A stretch of 45,107 bases of DNA from Acidobacteriota bacterium. GTDB lineage: Bacteria > Acidobacteriota > Terriglobia > Bryobacterales > Bryobacteraceae. A model generated the notes under the pieces. The model saw only the letters and a list, made by a program, of their open reading frames with translations, searched no databases and was not told the origin of the DNA. Shown here in pieces: positions 33,019-39,956 of the stretch (position 1 is its first letter; every line of letters starts with the position of its first letter). The stretch is from assembly GCA_016201205.1 (NCBI GenBank), contig JACQDF010000085.1, forward strand, positions 1 through 45,107, in the 5' to 3' direction. A program made the translations under genes and the position numbers.

Positions 33019-34674
33019 ATGTCAAGACATCAAGAGGCTCTCATCTGTTTTCTGCTGGCGCTGGCGCCCGGCTCGGCGCAAATCCTTCCGCACCGCTGGG
33101 TCTTCGTCACCCGCGGACTGCAAAGCGACCGCGACGTCGAGGACATCCGCCAGATCGCCAAAACCGCGTCCGAGCACGGGCTGAACGGCATGGTGCTGTC
33201 CGCCGGGCTGACGCGGCTCGATTTGCAGCCGGCGGCCTATTTCCGCCGCCTCGACGAAGTGAAGAAAATCATGGCGGAGCAATCGCTCGAACTGGTCCCG
33301 CTCGGTTTCTCGGCGGGCTACGGCGGCGATGTGCTTGCGCACAATCGCAACCTGGCGGAGGGGCTGCCGGTGAAAGACGCCCTGTTCGTGGTGCGCGACG
33401 GCGTGGCGCGACTCGAGCCCGATCCGGCCGTCAGCGTCGTCAACGGCGGCTTTGAAGAGTACACCGGGCAGACGATGCGCGGGTACAACTTCCACGACCG
33501 CCCGGGCGAAGTCAGTTTTCCGGATACACAGGTGTTTCATGCAGGCAAGGCGTCGCTGCGGTTCGAGAATTTCCAGAACTATCCGGCCGGAAACGCTCGT
33601 GTCATGCAGGAAGTGGCCGTGAAGCCCTACCGGTGCTATCGCGTCTCCGCCTGGTTGAAGGCGGAGGGGCTGGGAGGGACGCCGCGCATCCAGATCCTGG
33701 CGACCGATGGGCGCACCATGGCGCCGGTGAGCTTCGAGGCGCCTGCCACCTCGGACTGGCGGAAGCTGACGCTGGGGGTGAACAGTACAAAAGAGGCTCG
33801 CATCCGGATTTATGTGGGCGTGTGGGGCGGCCGCGGCGGGAAATTCTGGGTGGACGATCTCGAGATCGAGGAAGTCGGGCTGACCAACATCGTGCGGCGT
33901 CCGGGAGCGCCGCTGGCGGTGAGGAGCGAAGATAAGGACGCAGTCTATGAGGAAAACGCCGACTTCGATCCCGTTCGCGACCCGGCACTGACGTTCCGCT
34001 TTGATCATGACGCGCCGTCCATTCGCTTAAGAGCGGGCAGCCGCATCGGGGAAGGCGAGCGGCTCCGCGTCAGCTATCACCACGGCGTGTCGATCAACGA
34101 TGGGCAAGTCACGGTGTGCATGTCGGAGCCTGAATTGTACGAGATCTGGTCAAAGCAGGCGCGGCTGATTCAGGACACGCTTGCTCCCAGGCGCTGGCTG
34201 CTGAGCATGGACGAGATTCGTGCGGGTGGAACGGACGAGTCCTGCCGGCGGCGCGAAATGACGATGGCGCAGATTCTGGGAGACGCCGTGACCAGGCAGT
34301 ACAACCTGATCAAGGAAGTGAATCCGGAGGCGGAGGTGATGATCTGGTCGGACATGCTGGATCCGAATCACAACGCCCGGGCGAACTACTATCTGGTGGA
34401 CGGTGATTACACCGGCTCCTGGGAGTATGTGCCGAAAGAGCTGATCATCGTGTGCTGGTATTACGACCGGCGCAAGGAGAGTCTGCGACATTTCTCGGAG
34501 CTGGGGTTCCGCACGTTTGCAGCCGCGTATTATGACGGCGACACGCTGGACAATCCGCGCGGCTGGCTCGAGGAGCTGGACAAAACCGAGGGCGCGATCG
34601 GAATCATGTACACGACATGGCAGAACAAATACGAGTTGTTAGGGCCGTTTGGCGATCTGGTGCGGAACCGCTGA
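33019..34674 (+). CDS. Secreted GH20-like glycosidase with inserted jelly-roll module
   Basis: The product is 551 aa from ATG 33019 (GGAG 7 nt upstream; a TTG at 33016 is less likely). Signal peptide EALICFLLALAPGSAQ. A TIM-barrel start (HRWVFVTRGLQSDRDVEDIR to about 140) is interrupted at about 142-286 by a carbohydrate-binding jelly-roll of the CBM4/9 kind (VVNGGFEEYTG, CYRVSAWLKAEG, WVDDLEIEE). The barrel then resumes. LLSMDEIRAGG places D398-E399 like the Asp-Glu pair of GH20-type hexosaminidases, where substrate N-acetyl assists. The nearby HxGGDE is not exact, so GH20 kinship is tentative. A palindromic repeat follows the stop. Confidence 0.6.
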   Translation: MSRHQEALICFLLALAPGSAQILPHRWVFVTRGLQSDRDVEDIRQIAKTASEHGLNGMVLSAGLTRLDLQPAAYFRRLDEVKKIMAEQSLELVPLGFSAGYGGDVLAHNRNLAEGLPVKDALFVVRDGVARLEPDPAVSVVNGGFEEYTGQTMRGYNFHDRPGEVSFPDTQVFHAGKASLRFENFQNYPAGNARVMQEVAVKPYRCYRVSAWLKAEGLGGTPRIQILATDGRTMAPVSFEAPATSDWRKLTLGVNSTKEARIRIYVGVWGGRGGKFWVDDLEIEEVGLTNIVRRPGAPLAVRSEDKDAVYEENADFDPVRDPALTFRFDHDAPSIRLRAGSRIGEGERLRVSYHHGVSINDGQVTVCMSEPELYEIWSKQARLIQDTLAPRRWLLSMDEIRAGGTDESCRRREMTMAQILGDAVTRQYNLIKEVNPEAEVMIWSDMLDPNHNARANYYLVDGDYTGSWEYVPKELIIVCWYYDRRKESLRHFSELGFRTFAAAYYDGDTLDNPRGWLEELDKTEGAIGIMYTTWQNKYELLGPFGDLVRNR

Positions 34675-34700
34675 CAAGCCGATCTCAGGGTTCTGCGCAT

Positions 34701-34749
34701 CCGCTCACGGTCGCGGCTCTGTTTCGGAGCCGCGCGCGTCAGCAAGCGG
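34701..34749. repeat. Dispersed palindromic element, copy 2
   Basis: CCGCT, CGCGGCTC / GAGCCGCG, AGCGG form an imperfect hairpin with a 7-nt loop (TGTTTCG). It shares the arms and the right half nearly base for base with 9713-9771. It begins 26 bp after a plus-strand stop codon, like copy 1, and lies between convergent genes. Confidence 0.6.
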
Positions 34750-34770
34750 TCTTACGCAAACACTTCAGGT

Positions 34771-35088
34771 TCACCGCGTCAGCGTGATCAGCTCGGCCAA
34801 TCGCACGTCAACGCGCATCATCCTGATGTCGTTCCTGGTGACAACGAAGATGTAATCCTCGGTGCGAGCCCCGCCATCCTCATCGGCGCGAGGGATCGAG
34901 AGAGTAAGCGTGTAGAACCCATCGGGCGCCGAGGCGAAGCTGCCCTTGAACTGGAGTTCGCTCTCCACGCCGAGCGTCTGGGCGAATTGCCGGCCGTCCG
35001 CATTGCCGGCGCTGTCGAAACTCAGGCTTACAACGCGGGCGGAGGATCGTTGCGAAGATACCTCGGTGAAGAAATAGTCTCCATTCCA
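34771..35088 (-). pseudogene. Second module of an exported protein, cut off from the first by an in-frame TAG
   Basis: Right after the stop of the gene at 35089-35514 the same frame goes on for 105 codons (WNGDYFFTEVSS, ARVVSLSFDSAGNADG, FYTLTLSIPRADED, YIFVVTRNDIRMMRVDVRL) to a stop at 34771. It lines up with module one: xGxYxxxE, LxFxxxGxxxGxQ, GxxTLxxx, YxxxxxxNxxRxxR. It has no start codon with a ribosome site of its own; an internal GTG at 34968 would give only the last 65 residues. It is either an untranslated remnant after a nonsense change or the readthrough half of a two-module protein. Confidence 0.65.
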
Positions 35089-35514
35089 CTAACTCGTCGC
35101 GGCCGGCACAAGCCGCGCCGTGGCGTAGACTCCGAGATTCATGCGCAGGGCGCGAAGCTCGTTGTCGGGCTCGAGGAGGATCTTGTAGTTGGCTGCGGAG
35201 TTGACGGCGTTGCCTTCCGCATCGGTAGTGCTCGAGTTCAGCGTGAGCGTGCCGACCTTGGCGGTGTCAAAGTTGTAAACTCCTTGGACGTCAAGGCGTG
35301 CTGTGCCGTTTGCGGTCTGGATAAGTTGCACGCCGCTGACTGAGCCGTTCTCTGCAAAGGTAAGAGCAGCAAGAGTAACCAGCGATCCGGCCTGGGAAAC
35401 GCCTTCCTCCGAGAGCACGTAGGATCCTTTCAGTTTGGTGAGGCTGCCCTGTTGGGCATGGATGGGGAGGATCGATCCTACAGCCAGGCAAATCGCCAGC
35501 AATGAGTTTTTCAT
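35089..35514 (-). CDS. Exported beta-rich protein of unknown function, one module before an in-frame TAG
   Basis: The product is 141 aa. ATG 35514 is chosen because AAGGAG lies 8 nt before it and the signal peptide begins there (MKNSLLAICLAVGSILPIHA); a start at 35538 has no such site. The mature part (KLKGSYVLSEEGVSQ, LAALTFAENGSVSGVQL, YNFDTAKVGTLTLNSS, NELRALRMNLGVYATARL) is a beta-rich module often seen in tandem in acidobacterial exported proteins. It ends ATS then TAG at 35089-35091, and the second module follows in frame. Function unknown. Confidence 0.8.
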   Translation of the reverse strand: MKNSLLAICLAVGSILPIHAQQGSLTKLKGSYVLSEEGVSQAGSLVTLAALTFAENGSVSGVQLIQTANGTARLDVQGVYNFDTAKVGTLTLNSSTTDAEGNAVNSAANYKILLEPDNELRALRMNLGVYATARLVPAATS

Positions 35515-35629
35515 TGAAATGTCTCCTTGTTTTCGCACTGCGCTCGTTTGTCAGTGCCTTCATCTTTTTAGAACCCGATCCTGGGAGGCAGGTTGCGCAA
35601 AACGGACATTTGCGCTTCGAGGTAAGTTG

Positions 35630-36223
35630 ATGGGTATGGAAAGCGTCACCATTGGAATGCGCGCGCGCTCAGGCTGGGCGACGTGGGTAGTGGTGGAAGG
35701 AAACGCGAAAGCGCCCGAAGTCCGCCTGCGGCAGCGGATCGAGCTGGTTGAGCCAGCCGAGCCGTTGGCGAGGCAGCCATATCATGCGGCCGAGAAGATG
35801 TCTCTGGACAAGGCAGAGAAGTGGGTGAATCGATGTCTCCATTCAGCGACGATGCTCGCTGAGGCCGCTTTGCGGCAGCTCCTTACCAGCCATGCGGCGG
35901 TGGCGAGTTGCGTGCTGGTGAGTGCGGCCCGTCCGGCAGTCTGCATCGGCGACGCGCTGAAGTCGCACACCCTGATTCACGCGGCCGAGGGAGACCATTT
36001 CCGCGAGGCCCTGCGGGAGGCAAGCCGCCGGTGCGGTTTACGCCTGATCAGCGTTCAGGAGCGAGCTGTGTATGAAGAGGGCGCCGCGCGGTTGCGAGTG
36101 CCGGTCGAAGACCTGGTGCAGCGTGTGGCCGAGATGGGGCGTGCCGTTGGGCGGCCCTGGCGAGTAGACGAAAAGCTTGCCGCGATGGCGGCGTGGCTGG
36201 CCCTGGCCACTCCTACCTCTTGA
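35630..36223 (+). CDS. Conserved-looking hypothetical protein, 197 aa
   Basis: From ATG 35630 (GAGGTAAG 3-8 nt upstream) the product begins MGMESVTIGMRARSGWATWVVV. This strand with GWAT, the later RQPYHAAEKMSLDKAEKWV, VLVSAARPA, HTLIHAAEGDHFREALREA and the C-terminal GRPWRVDEKLAAMAAWLAL suggest a folded alpha/beta protein. There is no signal peptide, so it is probably cytoplasmic. I recall similar unnamed proteins in Acidobacteria but know no domain or function. The frame is open upstream to 35435 over the divergent exported protein, which I do not count. It converges with the propeller/PHP gene (11-bp overlap of the ends). Confidence 0.75.
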   Translation: MGMESVTIGMRARSGWATWVVVEGNAKAPEVRLRQRIELVEPAEPLARQPYHAAEKMSLDKAEKWVNRCLHSATMLAEAALRQLLTSHAAVASCVLVSAARPAVCIGDALKSHTLIHAAEGDHFREALREASRRCGLRLISVQERAVYEEGAARLRVPVEDLVQRVAEMGRAVGRPWRVDEKLAAMAAWLALATPTS

Positions 36224-39035
36224 TCCAGATCGGTGAGCTCCAAGCCAGTTGCCCATCCTCCTGCAACACCCGCACGTAGTACCAGCTCTCGCCCGCGCCC
36301 TTGTTCGCATCTGTAAACGTGAAGCGAACCTCGTTCGCCGATGCACTCCCCTGCGGACGCGACGTGTAGATGAACTGCTGGTCGCGCACCACGTCAATCT
36401 GCTTGATCTGGTTCGTGCCCTTTACGTGTACCGTCAACTGCGGCGCCGCCGGGCCTTCGAACGCATCGCCCATGATGTACTCCCGCCCTCCGGCTCGGGC
36501 GCGAAAATCCAGAATGATGTTATCGGTGGCCGCATAGGCATGCCGCTTGCGGATCGCATCCAGAAGCTGTTCGCGTGTCGCTCCCTCCACCAGCAGACAC
36601 GCATAGCTGATGTGCGTCGACCAGTGATCGCTCGACGCCTGCACGCCCAGCTTGTACCCCTTCGCCAACGCATGCCACCAGAAGCCCGATGGCTGCCAGC
36701 CGCTCTTCTGCACATGCTGGTTCAGAGCGGTCGCCGCCCGCGGCGCGCCTTCATACTCGTAGCTGGCGCGATAGCCCTGGTAGATCTCGATCAGCGGTTC
36801 CACCTGCGGATCGTTGTCCCGCCAGTTTGTCCCCTGGTCGGTGGCCGAGGAATGCGGCATCGAGATCCCGCCCGATTGCCGCAGGTATTCGTACAGCTTC
36901 CGCGCCCCCTCCTGCCCGGACGCTTCCTCCGGTGGAATCGGCAGCGTACGCACGCCTCGCCTGGCCCACACGATGTTGCGGTGGCCGTTCGGATACCGGA
37001 GGCTGCGCTCGTAGGCAAACATCGGGACAAAGGTGTTGGGCACTAAGAACAAATCGACGTACTTCTGGTTTTGCCACCAACTGAACTCCTGGTCGTAACC
37101 CGTCTGGTGATCCGTCGGAGCGATGTAGTCGAATGCCGCCGCGTCCAGCCCGTAGCGGTACACCTCGAATAGCGATCCGTCGTACTTGAAATCCTGCGAA
37201 ATGTCCGTGTGCCGGTGCATGTCGCCACGGAAGATCCGGTATCGTTTTCCCTCAGACTCGATCGCATAGCCGCGAATGGCGTTGACATCCCCGGCATCGT
37301 TGGTGTGCACCGGAATCGCTTCCTCAAACGGCTCGACGTAGGCGCGCTTGCTCACCTGGCCGCCCGCCAGCGGCCCCGGCCGGTCCAGCTTGCCCGCGTA
37401 CACATCCGAGTTCTGCGGAACCATCGTCGCAAAGGGGCGATTGTCCGTCATCCACGCTGCCCAGAGATCGCCGCGTGTGTCCACCGCCAGCGCGGGATGC
37501 TTCTCGATCCAGCCTCCGCTCATGGGCAGCGGCTTCGGATACGCCCACTGCCGGCCGTTGTACGACGTGATGTAGTTCTCCCAGACGATTGGGCTCCCGA
37601 TGGAGCGTGACACGCGCCGCGTCCAGTGCCGGAATGCCACCACCAGCGCCCCGCCCGGCCCGAAGATCAACTGCGGGTGCTCGGCGTTTCGCTTCATCGC
37701 GGGCAGCAGGCTGTCTTCGATCAGCGGCCACGGCTCCTGCCACTGTCCTCCGTCGCGAAACGCGATCTTCAGCCACCGCTCCTGATGCAGCGGCGTCGCC
37801 AGCGGCGTCGGGATCAGAAAGCCCTGGTCTTTGGCCCAGTTCACGCCGCTTTCGTTCCACGCGATCCACGGCCGCCCTTGCCCGTCCACGGCGACGGCCG
37901 CGTGCGCCTGGAAGCGCGGGCCGCTGGTGATGCGCACCAGATCGCCGGCACGTCCATCCTGATAAGAGCGGTAATGAATGTCGTAGTGGCCCTGATCGTA
38001 ACTGTCCCAGGCGACGTGCGCCGCGCCGTCGGCCGCGGCGGCCACCGCCGGCTCCCAGTCATTGGCTTTCGACTCGCTCAGCCGCACCTCCGGCTGCCAG
38101 CGTCCGCCGGCGAACGCTCGCAGATAGATGTCGCTCTGCCCGTCCCGAAAGCTCTGCCAGACGACGTACACTGTTCCATTGCCAGCCGCCGTTGCGCGGT
38201 GGAACGTCGCCGATCCGGCGTCCGAGATACGCTCCGGCTTCAACCAGCTTCCGCCGCGCCTGGCGCGCCCCCACAAGAACCAGCGCGAGCCCTCGCGCTC
38301 GCTCCAGAACACCCACAGCGTTCCATCCGGCGCGGCGGCGATCGAGCTGCGGAAAATATCGCCCGGTTTCCCGGTCACCTCTTCCGCCGCCGTCCACGCG
38401 TCGCCCTTCCGCGTACGCAGCAACAGGCGGTCTGCCTGTCCTCGATACGCCACCCACGCAGCCGCGATGCCGCCATCCGCCAGCGCCGCAATCGACGGCT
38501 CATCGTCTTCGGACTCGCCGCCGGTCAACTTTTCCGCCGTTGGCACACGCATGGCGAGCGCTTTGCCTTCGAGAAACGCGATCGGCTCCAGACCAAGGTC
38601 GTTCAGCCCGAATTCGAAATTGCCTTGCGCCGTCTCCACTTTGACGCGCGCCGGCGGCGGCGCATCCAGATGCAGATACACGCCTAGGGGTTGATGCCGC
38701 ACCTCCGGCGCCGAGCCCGGTCGCATCTCGGTGTAATGGAGATCCGCATACGGCGGCACTGCGTCCCGCCGCGTCGCCGCCCGCCATTTGTTCTCTCCCA
38801 GCTCCTGATCGCCTTCGGAAAAATGCCGCCCCGTGATGCTGAGCAGCTTGCCGCCGCTGACGATGGCTGTGCCATCCCAGCGCTCTTCCGCCGTTGCTTT
38901 GACGCCGAACCACAGCAGCAGGGTGACTGGATTCGCCGCCGCCTGCGCCTGCGCTCCCTGCGGCGGAAAGCCGCCCACTGTCAGCAAGGCGACTGCCGTC
39001 ATCAGCAGCGCCGCGATCGTGAACCATGTTCTCAC
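36213..39035 (-). CDS. Exported beta-propeller plus PHP-like (DUF3604-type) protein
   Basis: The product is 940 aa from GTG 39035 (VRTWFTIAALLMTAVALLTV is a signal peptide; GAGG 9-12 nt upstream). The longer frame to 39398 overlaps the next gene and is low-complexity. Residues about 120-560 hold BNR-like sheets (PSIAALADGGIAAAWVAYRG, TLWVFWSEREG, TVYVVWQSFRDG, AAHVAWDSYDQG), a sialidase-type propeller. From about 600 a PHP-like metal site appears: FRGDMHRHTD, IAPTDHQTG, SMPHSSATD, QASSDHWST, as in DUF3604 proteins. A phosphoesterase or related metal-dependent hydrolase is plausible; the substrate is unknown. The start overlaps the stop of the upstream propeller gene by 4 bp. Confidence 0.8.
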   Translation of the reverse strand: MRTWFTIAALLMTAVALLTVGGFPPQGAQAQAAANPVTLLLWFGVKATAEERWDGTAIVSGGKLLSITGRHFSEGDQELGENKWRAATRRDAVPPYADLHYTEMRPGSAPEVRHQPLGVYLHLDAPPPARVKVETAQGNFEFGLNDLGLEPIAFLEGKALAMRVPTAEKLTGGESEDDEPSIAALADGGIAAAWVAYRGQADRLLLRTRKGDAWTAAEEVTGKPGDIFRSSIAAAPDGTLWVFWSEREGSRWFLWGRARRGGSWLKPERISDAGSATFHRATAAGNGTVYVVWQSFRDGQSDIYLRAFAGGRWQPEVRLSESKANDWEPAVAAAADGAAHVAWDSYDQGHYDIHYRSYQDGRAGDLVRITSGPRFQAHAAVAVDGQGRPWIAWNESGVNWAKDQGFLIPTPLATPLHQERWLKIAFRDGGQWQEPWPLIEDSLLPAMKRNAEHPQLIFGPGGALVVAFRHWTRRVSRSIGSPIVWENYITSYNGRQWAYPKPLPMSGGWIEKHPALAVDTRGDLWAAWMTDNRPFATMVPQNSDVYAGKLDRPGPLAGGQVSKRAYVEPFEEAIPVHTNDAGDVNAIRGYAIESEGKRYRIFRGDMHRHTDISQDFKYDGSLFEVYRYGLDAAAFDYIAPTDHQTGYDQEFSWWQNQKYVDLFLVPNTFVPMFAYERSLRYPNGHRNIVWARRGVRTLPIPPEEASGQEGARKLYEYLRQSGGISMPHSSATDQGTNWRDNDPQVEPLIEIYQGYRASYEYEGAPRAATALNQHVQKSGWQPSGFWWHALAKGYKLGVQASSDHWSTHISYACLLVEGATREQLLDAIRKRHAYAATDNIILDFRARAGGREYIMGDAFEGPAAPQLTVHVKGTNQIKQIDVVRDQQFIYTSRPQGSASANEVRFTFTDANKGAGESWYYVRVLQEDGQLAWSSPIWIKR

Positions 39036-39892
39036 TGTGATCGCCTCACCATCTTTGTTACCCGCTTCTCGCTCCCTTGCGCCAGAAACAGCGCTCCGTC
39101 CGGCCCCACGGCGAGCATATGGGTCGACATGTCGGGAATCGTCTCCACCACACGCCCATCCTTGTCCAGCCGCACGACATTCTTGGCCAACACATCCGCC
39201 ATCCACAGGTCGCCTGATGGCGTCATCGCCAGCCCGTACGGCGCGCCTGTTCGCCACTGGGTGATGTACTTGCCTTCCGGGGTGAAGATCTGAATGCGCT
39301 TGTTCTCGCGGTCCCCGACGTACACGCGGCCATTGCTGTCCAGCACGATCGTGTGCGGCAGGTTGAACTCCCCTGCTTCCGTCCCCTTCTTGCCCCACTC
39401 GAACAGGTACCTGCCATCACGGCTGAACTTGATCACGCGTGAGTTGCGGTAGCCGTCGGCCACGTAGAAATCGCCGTTGGGCTGAAACGCCAGATCGGCC
39501 ACGCCGTCAAAATGCGTCTTGTCGCTTGCCGCCTGATCGGGGACGCCCAGCATCTGCAATTGCTTCCCATCGGGCGAAAACTTCACGATCACGTTCCGCC
39601 TGGCGTCGGTCGTCCAGATGTTTCCATCGGGCGCCACTTTGATCCCATGGGCCATCTGAAAAAAGCCGCTGCTCCAGGCTTTCTCGAGCGCGCCGTTTTT
39701 GTGAAAGCGCAGGACCGCCGGCTGGCCGCGCTGCAAGATCAGCAGCCGCCCTTGCGCATCCACGGCAGCGGAAGAGGCATGATCAAATCGCACGTTGGCC
39801 GGCGCCGGCGGCCATGTCTCGGCCACTCGCCAGCCCGGTTGCGCCGGCAGGAGGCAGGCGGACAAGAAACCCAAGATCCAGACGATTCGCAT
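39032..39892 (-). CDS. Exported NHL-type six-bladed beta-propeller protein
   Basis: The product is 286 aa with signal peptide (IVWILGFLSACLLPAQ). It has repeated NHL blades: AAVDAQGRLLILQRGQP, IKVAPDGNIWTTDARRN, LAFQPNGDFYVADGYRN, IVLDSNGRVYVGDRENK, LAMTPSGDLWMADVLAK. It resembles the peptidyl-alpha-hydroxyglycine alpha-amidating lyase fold used by many exported bacterial propellers of unknown job. It is coupled by a 4-bp overlap (39032-39035) to the downstream propeller/PHP gene, so both products probably act together outside the cytoplasm. Confidence 0.9.
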   Translation of the reverse strand: MRIVWILGFLSACLLPAQPGWRVAETWPPAPANVRFDHASSAAVDAQGRLLILQRGQPAVLRFHKNGALEKAWSSGFFQMAHGIKVAPDGNIWTTDARRNVIVKFSPDGKQLQMLGVPDQAASDKTHFDGVADLAFQPNGDFYVADGYRNSRVIKFSRDGRYLFEWGKKGTEAGEFNLPHTIVLDSNGRVYVGDRENKRIQIFTPEGKYITQWRTGAPYGLAMTPSGDLWMADVLAKNVVRLDKDGRVVETIPDMSTHMLAVGPDGALFLAQGSEKRVTKMVRRSQ

Positions 39893-39907
39893 TTCCTGTC
39901 AGCCTAT

Positions 39908-39941
39908 CACGCCGCCAATGACGCGCGCGGCGGAGGGCGTG
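39908..39941 (-). terminator. Possible terminator hairpin after the S8 protease gene
   Basis: CACGCC (39908-39913) pairs with GGCGTG (39936-39941), extended inside by GCC/GGC with a bulge. It lies just downstream of the protease stop (39957) on its strand and before the next gene's start. No T-run follows. Confidence 0.3.
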
Positions 39942-39956
39942 AACCGGCCTGGGGGG

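Noticed and set aside
39036..39398. N-terminal extension of the propeller/PHP gene to 39398
   Set aside because: It overlaps the NHL propeller gene, is Arg/Gly-rich, and the signal peptide begins at 39035 with a ribosome site before it.
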